Shown: one piece after another, positions 17,236 through 25,190 of the stretch | How the letters are laid out: each line of letters begins with the position of its first letter | How positions within the stretch are numbered: the stretch's first letter is position 1 | Assembly: GCF_947500975.1 (NCBI RefSeq) | Contig: NZ_CANMUE010000006.1 | Location: 124,001 to 188,000 of the forward strand | DNA length: 64,000 bases | From: an uncultured Polaribacter sp. | GTDB taxonomy: Bacteria > Bacteroidota > Bacteroidia > Flavobacteriales > Flavobacteriaceae | Direction: 5' to 3' | The notes under the pieces: generated by a model | Told to the model about the DNA's origin: nothing | The model's database searches: none | The model's input: only the letters and a program-made list of their open reading frames with translations | Made by a program: the position numbers and the translations under genes

Positions 17236-18339
17236 TTGAAAGAAGAAAAATTACTGGCTATTTTACGTTTGCAAAAAAGCAAGGCTATTGGAGATATTTT
17301 AGCTAAAAAATTAATTATTGCTGTTGGTGATGTTGAGCAGATTTTTAAAGAAAAAAAAGCTGTTTTACAGAAGATTAACGGAATTGGAAGTCATGCAATA
17401 AAGCATCTTTTTGATGCCAAAAATATAAAATTAGCAGAACAAGAATTCAATTATATTAGTCAAAACAAAATAGAATACAATTATTTTTTAGAGGATAATT
17501 ATCCTGCAAATCTTCATAATTGTGTTGATGCTCCTATTTTATTATTTAAAGATGGTAATATCAATTTAAATAATGATAAAATTATATCTATTGTTGGTAC
17601 CAGGAATATAAGCTCATATGGTCGTGATTTCTGTAATAATTTAATTGAAGAATTGGCAGAGTATAATCCAATAATTGTAAGTGGTTTTGCTTATGGTGTA
17701 GATATTTGTGCTCATAAAGCAGCACTTCAAAAAAAACTGCAAACTATTGCGGTTTTAGCACATGGTTTTGAGCAAATTTATCCTAAGGTTCATAAAAAAT
17801 ACATCAATCAAGTAAATGAAAATGGCGGTTTTTTAACCGAATTTTGGAGTGAAGAACAACCTTTAAGAGAAAATTTTTTAAAACGAAATAGAATTGTTGC
17901 AGGCATTTCTAAAGCAACAATTATTATAGAATCTGCAGAAAAAGGAGGCTCTTTAGTTACAGCAGATATTGCAAATTCATATAACAGAGATGTGTTTGCT
18001 TTGCCAGGAAGAAGCACAGATTTATATAGTAAAGGTTGTAATAATTTAATTAAAAATAATCAAGCTCATTTGCTAACCTCCGTTAATGACATTGTAAAAA
18101 TGTTAAATTGGGATCTTCAGAAAACATCTAAAAAAAACATACAAAAACAATTATTTATTGATTTAAATGTTGATGAACAAAAAATTTATGATTTGTTGTT
18201 AAAAGACGGAAAGCAGGTTTTAGATATTATCGCTTTAGAATGCAATATTCCTATTTTTAAATTGTCTTCTATTTTATTACAAATGGAATTAAAAGGGCTT
18301 ACAAAACCCCTACCAGGAAAAATGTTTGAGTTGGTTTAA
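17236..18339 (+). CDS. dprA: DNA-processing protein DprA
   Basis: DprA binds incoming single-stranded DNA and loads RecA during natural transformation. The N-terminal helix-hairpin region (ILRLQKSKAIGDILAKKLI, KINGIGSHAI) is followed by the Rossmann core: ISIVGTRNISSYG, IVSGFAYGVDICAHKAAL, VLAHGFEQIYPKVH, KRNRIVAGISKATIIIESAE and GSLVTADIAN, then FALPGRS and the NNLIKNNQAHLL end. A C-terminal winged-helix (KIYDLLLKDGKQVLDIIALE) is present. The length of 367 residues is normal. The start is a TTG at 17236, the only plausible start ahead of the first conserved block. Other competence genes are not in the window. Confidence 0.95.
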   Translation: MKEEKLLAILRLQKSKAIGDILAKKLIIAVGDVEQIFKEKKAVLQKINGIGSHAIKHLFDAKNIKLAEQEFNYISQNKIEYNYFLEDNYPANLHNCVDAPILLFKDGNINLNNDKIISIVGTRNISSYGRDFCNNLIEELAEYNPIIVSGFAYGVDICAHKAALQKKLQTIAVLAHGFEQIYPKVHKKYINQVNENGGFLTEFWSEEQPLRENFLKRNRIVAGISKATIIIESAEKGGSLVTADIANSYNRDVFALPGRSTDLYSKGCNNLIKNNQAHLLTSVNDIVKMLNWDLQKTSKKNIQKQLFIDLNVDEQKIYDLLLKDGKQVLDIIALECNIPIFKLSSILLQMELKGLTKPLPGKMFELV

Positions 18340-18390
18340 ACTTAAAACTCTTTAAATTATTCTTATTTTTGAAGTAAATCAACAGAAAAG

Positions 18391-19458
18391 ATGGCAGTAG
18401 AAAAGAAATTGATGTCTAAAAAGAAACCAGCATTTCCAGTAAATGAAATGCTAAATGCGTATTTAAAAAATTATAATAGAAATATAAAAATCTCTATTTT
18501 TTATGATGATTTATTACGTTTTCAGGGCTCAATTACTGTTTATGATAAAAATGATGAAGACACACTTTGGATACGAACTTATTATTCAGATTCTGATAGA
18601 ATAGAAATAGATAGAAGTTTAAAAAAAATCTATACAATATTGCATTCTGATGGTAATGAAGATGCAATGCCCTTTTTAAATGTAGATGCAATAGATTACT
18701 GTACATTTGGTAATTCTAAGCCATTTAGAATAAAAATTAGAAATATTTTAAATGATAATTTTACTTATTTTTATGTAAAAAAAGCAGATGCTTCACGTAT
18801 TTATGGTTTAGAATTAGAGCATATTTTGTCTCCACATAACATGAATTTTCTCGTTTTTAAAGACACTTTAATAGAAGAACACATTGCAGGAATTCCGGGA
18901 GACGATTTTATTAGAGATATTTTACCAAATTGTACAGAGTCAGAAAAAGCTCAAATTGCTAAAGAGTTTGTAAAATTTAAAGAGCGTTGTTTAGTGCGTT
19001 TATTGGGCGATATGCGTTCTTATAATTATGTAATTACACCAACACACGATTTTGATCATATTATTTATAAAATTAGAGCTATCGATTTTGATCAGCAATC
19101 TTTCGAAGGAAATTTAAAGGTTTATAATCTTCAATTTATGAAAGAAAATTTTAAAATGGTAGAAATGGTAGGCAAAAAACTACGAAATGATTCTATTAGA
19201 CAATATAAAGTTGAAGAGCGTTCTTTTATGGCAAAAAGAATGATTACTGCGCCAAGAAGAACCACTCGTTTAATAAATTGTATGAAATCAGATACTATTT
19301 CTTTTCCAGAAAACATAGAGCTTTTAAAGAAGCATTTAATACAATATGTTGGCGATGTAAAGTTTAAAGAATGTAAAAATATGGGCGAAATCCTAGAAAC
19401 CATTTTAGCATTTGTAAAACGCAATTATTTAGATATTTCTAATAAAGAGTTGTTCTGA
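18391..19458 (+). CDS. Conserved unknown with a possible divergent kinase-like fold
   Basis: I do not recognise a named family. Several elements line up in the order of the protein-kinase/aminoglycoside-phosphotransferase superfamily: FYVKKADASRIYGLELEHIL (Lys 130 or 131 and Glu 143, like the beta-3 Lys and helix-C Glu), LIEEHIAGIPGDDFI (160-174, like a hinge followed by a G-rich turn), GDMRSYNYVI (Asp 207 to Asn 212, like the catalytic D-x4-N) and RAIDFDQQSFEG (Asp 232 and 234, like DFG). The N-terminal 110 residues are beta-rich. No signal peptide or membrane helix is visible, so it should be cytoplasmic. It lies alone between dprA and a structured repeat. The kinase reading is inference and could be coincidence of a few residues. 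Confidence 0.7.
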   Translation: MAVEKKLMSKKKPAFPVNEMLNAYLKNYNRNIKISIFYDDLLRFQGSITVYDKNDEDTLWIRTYYSDSDRIEIDRSLKKIYTILHSDGNEDAMPFLNVDAIDYCTFGNSKPFRIKIRNILNDNFTYFYVKKADASRIYGLELEHILSPHNMNFLVFKDTLIEEHIAGIPGDDFIRDILPNCTESEKAQIAKEFVKFKERCLVRLLGDMRSYNYVITPTHDFDHIIYKIRAIDFDQQSFEGNLKVYNLQFMKENFKMVEMVGKKLRNDSIRQYKVEERSFMAKRMITAPRRTTRLINCMKSDTISFPENIELLKKHLIQYVGDVKFKECKNMGEILETILAFVKRNYLDISNKELF

Positions 19459-19502
19459 TGCAAAGCATTATTCTGTAATTATTTCTAAATTTTTATTTTT
19501 TT

Positions 19503-19650
19503 GAAGCTATTTCCTGCTTTCCATTATATCTTTTTTTCCTTTACCAAATGTCATTGCGAGTTTACGAAGCAATCTCATATTCGTAATTACGCTAATTCTT
19601 ATAAGTAATAAAAAAAGGATGCCATTTCAATCAGGGCTAAACTTGTTTGC
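19503..19650. repeat. Structured dispersed repeat, copy 1 (with nested REP-like insert)
   Basis: The left arm 19503-19537 and right arm 19610-19650 are almost identical to the arms of copy 2 at 46516-46600. CCTG at 19513-19516 can pair with CAGG at 19632-19635; in copy 2 the same positions read CCAG and CTGG, so the single base change in each arm is compensatory. A T-run and A-run form the inner stem. The terminal loop here is about 70 bases and holds a second repeat-like unit (19549-19578). The element sits between the convergent ends of genes ending at 19458 and 19673. Confidence 0.75.
19549..19578. repeat. REP-like palindromic unit inside the repeat loop
   Basis: TGTCATTGCGAG, TTTACGAAGCAATCTCAT follows. 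ATTGC and GCAAT form the arms. It resembles a short palindromic unit (CATTGCGAG...CGAAGCAATC) that I recall from intergenic regions of many bacterial genomes. Only one copy is in this window. Confidence 0.5.
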
Positions 19651-19672
19651 TAACTTTTTTGATGTAGAAATA

Positions 19673-20530
19673 TTATTTTTTACTCCTAAAACTCTCAACA
19701 ATAACAGTTAATAAAATTAGTGAACCACCAATATAGGTTGCTTTATTAGGAATTTCCGTTAATATAAAATACGCAATTACAATTCCAGAAATTGGCTGAA
19801 TACTACTAATAATACTTGCTGTAGAAGCAGAAAAATGTTTTAAAGAATGTACTAACATTGTATGTCCAATCGCGGTGGTTAACAAAGCAAGTAAAATAAT
19901 ATATGGAAATTGACTTCCAAAATTAGAGAAATCGCCCCAAAATAATACAGGAAACAATAATACGCTAACAATTAACATTTGAAAAAACATTAACATAGTT
20001 CCATTATAATTACCAACATGTTGCTTTAATATTAAAATTCTAACAGCATAACAAAATGCAGAGAAAACACCTAAAAGAATTCCTCTTAAATCAGAATTTC
20101 CTAAAGTTAGTTCTGGTGTTAAAATATACAATCCAAATAAAACCAATGCGCCCAATAAAATATGAATGGGATTGAATTTTGTTTTCATAAAAAGAGGCTC
20201 TAAAAAAGCAATAATTACAGGAAATGTATAAATAGAAAGCATCCCAATTGCTACATTAGATATCTTTAGCGCATAAAAATAACTAATCCAATGTGAAGCC
20301 ATTAAAAAGGCACTTATTAAAAAAGGAAGCAGGTCTTTTCTCTTTTTTATCTGTAAATCTACTTTCTTTAATTTACAATAGATAAATAAAAAAATAGCAG
20401 CAAAAATAGATCGAAACCAGATAATTACTTCTGGAGACATGTTAATATATTTTCCTAGTACCCCAGAAGTGCTTATAAATACAGTTGCTAGTAGTAAAAG
20501 TAATATGTTTTTTACGTGTGAGTTTTTCAT
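19673..20530 (-). CDS. EamA/DMT superfamily permease
   Basis: Ten hydrophobic segments arranged as two repeats of five fill the 285 residues. Each repeat shows the EamA pattern: repeat 1 has STSGVLGKYI and PEVIIWFRSIFAA, AFLMASHWISYFYALKISNVA and PVIIAFLEPLF; repeat 2 has GILLGVFSAFCYAVRILILK, AIGHTMLVHSLKHFSASTAS and ISSIQPISGIVIAYFILTE. It is an inner-membrane exporter or exchanger of a small metabolite; the substrate cannot be inferred. It lies 94 bases downstream of mfd on the same strand and could be read through from it. Confidence 0.88.
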   Translation of the reverse strand: MKNSHVKNILLLLLATVFISTSGVLGKYINMSPEVIIWFRSIFAAIFLFIYCKLKKVDLQIKKRKDLLPFLISAFLMASHWISYFYALKISNVAIGMLSIYTFPVIIAFLEPLFMKTKFNPIHILLGALVLFGLYILTPELTLGNSDLRGILLGVFSAFCYAVRILILKQHVGNYNGTMLMFFQMLIVSVLLFPVLFWGDFSNFGSQFPYIILLALLTTAIGHTMLVHSLKHFSASTASIISSIQPISGIVIAYFILTEIPNKATYIGGSLILLTVIVESFRSKK

Positions 20531-20624
20531 TATTTAATGTTCAATGTCATTTAGAAATGCGCTTTTTAAAACGATTGAGAATTTTAATTTTAGAATCTCG
20601 CTCATTTTTCACTCGTAATACTAT

Positions 20625-23600
20625 TTATATTTTTTGTAAAATTTCTAAAGCTGTTTTTACTGAATCTATTCTAATAAAAGTGATCAATAAACGCAAGCCA
20701 TTTTTGGTTTCTTTCTCTTTCATTACACAGCTTTTACTATTTTGTTGCACGTATTTTAACATTCTAGAAAAAGCATCTGTTTGATAAAAATCGCTTTGTT
20801 GATCAGAAACAAAATAACCAATCATCCTTTTTTGTTTTAGAATAATTTTTTCTAAACCTAGCTCTTTTGCCAACCATTTTATTCTTACAGAATCCAATAA
20901 ATCTTCAACCTGTGTTGGAAACTCTCCAAACCTGTCTATAATCTCTGATTCAAAAATTTGTAATTCGGTTTCTTTTGCAAGCGTTCCTAATTTATTGTAT
21001 AAAGCTAATCTTTCTGTAATTGAGTTGATGTAATCATCAGGAAAAAGAATTTCAAAATCGGTATCAATTTGTACCTCTTTTACATATTCTTTTGGTTTAG
21101 AATTGTCTGTAGGGTAAAGCTCTTTAAATTCATTTTCTTTCAATTCTTCTATTGCTTCTTGTAATATTTTTTGATACGTATCAAATCCAATATCGTTTAT
21201 AAATCCGCTTTGTTCACCTCCTAATAAATCTCCAGCACCACGAATTTCTAAATCTTTCATGGCAATATTAATTCCGCTTCCTAAATCAGAAAATAAAACC
21301 AAGGCTTCTATACGTTTTCTAGCGTCATCCGTCATCATATGATAAGGTGGCGTTATAAAATAACAGAATGCTTTTTTGTTAGATCTACCAACTCTACCAC
21401 GCATTTGATGTAAATCTGACAAGCCAAAATTATTCGCATTATTAATAAAAATTGTGTTTGCATTTGGTACATCCAATCCGCTTTCTATAATAGTTGTTGA
21501 TACTAAAACATCAAATTCATTATTCATAAAACCAAGCATTAATGCTTCTAGTTTTTTACCTTCCATTTGCCCATGTCCAATGCCTATTTTTGCAGATGGC
21601 ACTAATCTTTGTAACAAACCAGCAACTTCTTTTATGTTTTCAATTCTATTATGAATAAAGAAAACTTGACCACCTCTAGAAATTTCATAAGAAATTGCGT
21701 CTCTAATGGTTTCTTCTCCAAAACGAATTACATGACTTTCTATAGGATGCCTGTTTGGTGGTGGTGTTTTAATGACTGATAAATCTCTGGCGGCCATTAA
21801 ACTAAATTGTAAGGTTCTAGGAATTGGCGTAGCGGTTAAGGTTAACGTATCTACATTTTCTTTTAAAGTTTTTAATTTGTCTTTAACAGCAACACCAAAT
21901 TTTTGTTCTTCATCAATAATTAAAAGCCCTAAATCTTTAAATTTTATACGCTGATTTGTTAATTGATGCGTACCAATAATAATATCTACAGAACCATCAT
22001 TTACACCATTAATTGCAGTTGTTTTTTGTTTTGCTGTTCTAAAACGATTCAAATAATCGATAGTAACAGGAAAGTTTTTTAAACGTTCAGAAAATGTTTT
22101 ATAATGTTGAAAAGCTAAGATAGTTGTAGGTACTAAAACTGCAACTTGTTTGCCATTATCAACAGCTTTAAAAGCAGCTCTTACAGCAACTTCAGTTTTA
22201 CCAAAACCTACATCACCACAGACCAATCGATCCATAGGCTGTTCTTTTTCCATATCGTTTTTTACATCTTGTGTAGATGTAAATTGATCTGGCGTATCTT
22301 CATACATAAAACTTCCTTCTAGTTCATGCTGTATGTGTGTGTCTGGTCCAAAAGCAAATCCTTTTTGCAATTTTCTTTTTGCATACAATTGAATCAAATT
22401 AAAGGCAACATGTTTAACTCTTGCTTTGGTTTTTTGTTTGATTTTTTTCCAAGCACCAGAGCCTAATTTGTAAATTTTTGGTGCTTTGCCGTCTTTACCG
22501 TTAAATTTAGAAATCTTATGAAGTGAGTGAATGCTAACATATAAAATGTCTCTTTCTCCGTAAATTAATTTTATAGCCTCTTGTTTTTTACCTTGTACAT
22601 CAATTTTTTGCAAGCCGCCAAATTTTCCAATTCCATGATCCATGTGTGTTACATAATCACCAATTTCAAGTTTGTTTAATTCTCGTAAAGTAATGGCTTG
22701 TTTTTTAGCATAACCGTTTTTTAATCGGAATTTATGATAACGCTCAAAAATTTCATGATCAGTATAACAAACCAACTTTTGCTCTACATCTACAAAGCCT
22801 TTATATAAAGGAAAAACAACAGTTTCATAATGTACTTCGGTGTCTGCGTCCTCAAAAATTTCATGAAAGCGTTTTGCTTGTTGTTCGTTTGCGCAAAAAA
22901 TATAATTTGTAAAACCTGCCTTATGATGTTCATTTAAATCGTTAATTAATAAATTAAATTGTTTGTTAAATGAAGGTTGAGGTTTTGTGTTAAAAGTAAT
23001 TTCAAGATTACTCTGAGTTTGTTGTAAGCCTTTGTTTTTAGTTGATCCAAAGTTGATTAAAGAGAAATCTTGTAGTTGATTTTTGATATAATTACCATCA
23101 CAAAATAATTCTGATGGTTTTGCATGTTTAATTTCTTTGGATAAAGTAGTAAAAGCTTCTTCAGCTTTTGTGTAAAATTTATCTAAGTTTCCTGATATTA
23201 AGTCAATATTTTTTGCAAAAATTACTGTTTTTGATGAAATATATTTTAAAAAACTCTCTCTATTTTCCTGTAGTGTTTTATTCTCTACATTGGGCATTAT
23301 AGAAACTTTCTTCATTTTTTCTTTAGAAAGTTGTGTTTCTACATCAAAAGTTCTAATGCTATCAATTTCATCACCAAAAAATTCTACTCTATAAGGTTCA
23401 TCATTAGAAAAAGAAAAAACATCAATAATACCACCTCTAACAGAAAAATCTCCTGGTTCTGTTACAAAATCTACACGTTTAAATTTGTATTCGAATAATA
23501 CCTCATTCACAAACTCTAAAGATAAATTCTCACCAACATTTACTTTTAAAGTATTTTTTTCTAATTCTTTTTTTGTTACTACTTTTTCTAGTAATGCTGT

Positions 23601-23975
23601 AGGGTAAGTAACAATTATTGTTGGTTTTTTACGAGAATTAATTCTATTTAAAACTTCAGAACGTAATAAAACATTTGCGTTATCTGTTTCTTCTATCTGA
23701 TAAGGTCTTCTGTAAGAACCAGGGTAAAATAGTACATTTTTATGCCCTAAAAGTTGCTCTAAATCATTTAAATAATAGGCTGCTTCTTCTTTATCGTTAA
23801 AGATTAAAAGATAAGGTTTGTCTATTTTTTTAAAAGTTTCTGATATAACAAATGACAACGAAGATCCAACCAAATTCTTAATATGAAAATGGTTTTTTTC
23901 TTGTTGAAGGGCTGTAAAAATCTGTGAAATATTCACAGATTTTTGATATTGATTTACAATGTTTTGCTTACTCAA
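20625..23975 (-). CDS. mfd: Transcription-repair coupling factor
   Basis: Mfd displaces RNA polymerase stalled at DNA damage and recruits UvrA. The 1116-residue chain is near the family's usual length. The UvrB-homology region lies at about 1-330 (VSIMPNVE), the RNA-polymerase-interacting domain at about 450-510 (GDYVTHMDHGIGKFGGL), then the RecG-like motor: CGDVGFGKTEVAVRAAFKAV (Walker A), LLIIDEEQKFGV (DEEQ box), TLTATPIPRTLQ (motif III), STTIIESGLDVPN and QMRGRVGRS (motifs V and VI), and a C-terminal TRCF domain. The start is TTG at 23975 (MSKQNIVNQ), 14 bases after the predicted transcription start from the -7 box at 23992-23999. Confidence 0.97.
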   Translation of the reverse strand: MSKQNIVNQYQKSVNISQIFTALQQEKNHFHIKNLVGSSLSFVISETFKKIDKPYLLIFNDKEEAAYYLNDLEQLLGHKNVLFYPGSYRRPYQIEETDNANVLLRSEVLNRINSRKKPTIIVTYPTALLEKVVTKKELEKNTLKVNVGENLSLEFVNEVLFEYKFKRVDFVTEPGDFSVRGGIIDVFSFSNDEPYRVEFFGDEIDSIRTFDVETQLSKEKMKKVSIMPNVENKTLQENRESFLKYISSKTVIFAKNIDLISGNLDKFYTKAEEAFTTLSKEIKHAKPSELFCDGNYIKNQLQDFSLINFGSTKNKGLQQTQSNLEITFNTKPQPSFNKQFNLLINDLNEHHKAGFTNYIFCANEQQAKRFHEIFEDADTEVHYETVVFPLYKGFVDVEQKLVCYTDHEIFERYHKFRLKNGYAKKQAITLRELNKLEIGDYVTHMDHGIGKFGGLQKIDVQGKKQEAIKLIYGERDILYVSIHSLHKISKFNGKDGKAPKIYKLGSGAWKKIKQKTKARVKHVAFNLIQLYAKRKLQKGFAFGPDTHIQHELEGSFMYEDTPDQFTSTQDVKNDMEKEQPMDRLVCGDVGFGKTEVAVRAAFKAVDNGKQVAVLVPTTILAFQHYKTFSERLKNFPVTIDYLNRFRTAKQKTTAINGVNDGSVDIIIGTHQLTNQRIKFKDLGLLIIDEEQKFGVAVKDKLKTLKENVDTLTLTATPIPRTLQFSLMAARDLSVIKTPPPNRHPIESHVIRFGEETIRDAISYEISRGGQVFFIHNRIENIKEVAGLLQRLVPSAKIGIGHGQMEGKKLEALMLGFMNNEFDVLVSTTIIESGLDVPNANTIFINNANNFGLSDLHQMRGRVGRSNKKAFCYFITPPYHMMTDDARKRIEALVLFSDLGSGINIAMKDLEIRGAGDLLGGEQSGFINDIGFDTYQKILQEAIEELKENEFKELYPTDNSKPKEYVKEVQIDTDFEILFPDDYINSITERLALYNKLGTLAKETELQIFESEIIDRFGEFPTQVEDLLDSVRIKWLAKELGLEKIILKQKRMIGYFVSDQQSDFYQTDAFSRMLKYVQQNSKSCVMKEKETKNGLRLLITFIRIDSVKTALEILQKI

Positions 23976-23991
23976 CGTACAATATTTTGTG

Positions 23992-23999
23992 CAAATATA
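23992..23999 (-). promoter_or_regulatory. Predicted -7 box of the mfd promoter
   Basis: Minus-strand TATATTTG followed by TGC-type sequence, a full TAnnTTTG match 17 bases before the TTG start of mfd. Confidence 0.55.
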
Positions 24000-24146
24000 T
24001 TAAATTGAAATAGGTGAAATTAAAATGTTTTAAAACTTTTTCTTTTTTGTTGGGTCTAATAAAAAGAAAAAGATTTTAAATAAAATCACATTAAATATAT
24101 AAGATTATGATTAAAAATTACGTTTAGCAATTAATAAATTATAAAT

Positions 24147-24710
24147 ATGAAGAACATAAAGATATTTTTAGTGGTTTTTTTAATAGCAAAAAGTGTACAA
24201 TCTCAAAATAGTCTTGAGGTAGGTGTAAGTGCTTCTGTTGTTAGGTTTAGTGACGATAATGCAGCATTTATTGGCGACAAATACATTTTTCAAGTACCGA
24301 TGCTTAACGTGGCTTATAAATTTAATAGTAAGTTTTCTTTAAATGCAGAATTAGCTTTTAATACCATAGATGATATTGGAATTATGTCTAATTCTGTAAA
24401 ATATACTTCGTATGGAGGTGCTTTAAGATATCACTTTTATGACTCAAGTAAATTAAATACTTATGCTTTGATTGGAGGAACTATGGTGCAATCTGAGTTT
24501 AAAAATACACCAACTTTAAATTTTGGTATTGGAAATTCTTATTGGCTATCTGATAGGTTAGGAATTAACGCACAAGCAATTTACAAGTTTTCCGAGGATA
24601 GATTCGAAAGTATGAGACCTCATTTTCAATTTACACTTGGATTAGTGTATAGCTTTGATATTGATGCTCTTTTTAGAGCAAAAACTATTTGTAATCAAAA
24701 TGGATTCTAA
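24147..24710 (+). CDS. Outer-membrane beta-barrel protein (OmpA-barrel-like)
   Basis: A signal peptide (MKNIKIFLVVFLIAKSVQSQ) precedes about 165 residues of alternating strands rich in aromatic and glycine residues: NSLEVGVSASVVRF, VPMLNVAYKFNSKFSLNAEL, YTSYGGALRYHFY, YALIGGTMVQSEF, FGIGNSYWLSDRLGINAQ and PHFQFTLGLVYSFD. This is the look of an eight-stranded barrel. The pattern echoes the N-terminal barrel of the OmpA protein at 33573. It should lie in the outer membrane; the function is unknown. It is a single gene between mfd (divergent) and the thioredoxin-like gene (convergent). Confidence 0.75.
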   Translation: MKNIKIFLVVFLIAKSVQSQNSLEVGVSASVVRFSDDNAAFIGDKYIFQVPMLNVAYKFNSKFSLNAELAFNTIDDIGIMSNSVKYTSYGGALRYHFYDSSKLNTYALIGGTMVQSEFKNTPTLNFGIGNSYWLSDRLGINAQAIYKFSEDRFESMRPHFQFTLGLVYSFDIDALFRAKTICNQNGF

Positions 24711-24711
24711 T

Positions 24712-25185
24712 TTATTCTAGAATTTGATTTAAAACATATATCATTTCTTTACTATTTATGTAGCTGTCTTTTTGAAAGATAATTTCAAAATTTGTATTTA
24801 ATATTGTTGTTGTTGGGTAGCTAATTTTACCCTTTAAAGTAGCTAGTTCTTTTGCTAATTGATGGGTTCCTGTTTTATTTCCAGAAGGTTTATAAACAAA
24901 TTTTTTTCCTAAAAATAGGATGTCTTTTTGTTCTTCACCATTTAATTTTACAAAATAGAAATTATCATTTAATAACTTTACAACTCCGTTGTTCTTAAAA
25001 GTTGTGTTTTTCATTCCGTAACAAATTTTACACCAATCTGTATATATAAAAGCTACAATAGGTTTTGGTTTTTGTTGATGTAATTTTTCTACCTCAGAAA
25101 AAGAATAAATTTTTAAAGCTTCTATTTTTTGACTATGAGTTGTAAAATATCCAAGGATAAAAATAAGGCATATTAATTTTTTCAT
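24712..25185 (-). CDS. Periplasmic thioredoxin-like protein
   Basis: A short signal peptide (MKKLICLIFILGYFTTHS) is followed by a thioredoxin fold: IVAFIYTDWCKICYGMKNTTF carries a WCxxC redox pair (CKIC) and SYPTTTIL the cis-proline. The sequence looks closest to thioredoxin-7/DUF255-type proteins. It should act in the periplasm on disulfides. The gene begins five bases after the stop of the TonB-dependent receptor and is surely in its operon, which suggests that it reduces a thiol pair in the receptor or its ligand. I chose ATG 25185; a TTG precedes it directly. Confidence 0.83.
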   Translation of the reverse strand: MKKLICLIFILGYFTTHSQKIEALKIYSFSEVEKLHQQKPKPIVAFIYTDWCKICYGMKNTTFKNNGVVKLLNDNFYFVKLNGEEQKDILFLGKKFVYKPSGNKTGTHQLAKELATLKGKISYPTTTILNTNFEIIFQKDSYINSKEMIYVLNQILE

Positions 25186-25190
25186 CAATT

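Noticed and set aside
20531..20624. Imperfect hairpin between mfd and the DMT permease
   Set aside because: The arms (GAGAATTTTA and TAGAATCTC) pair poorly and no T-run follows, so I do not call it a terminator or a repeat copy.
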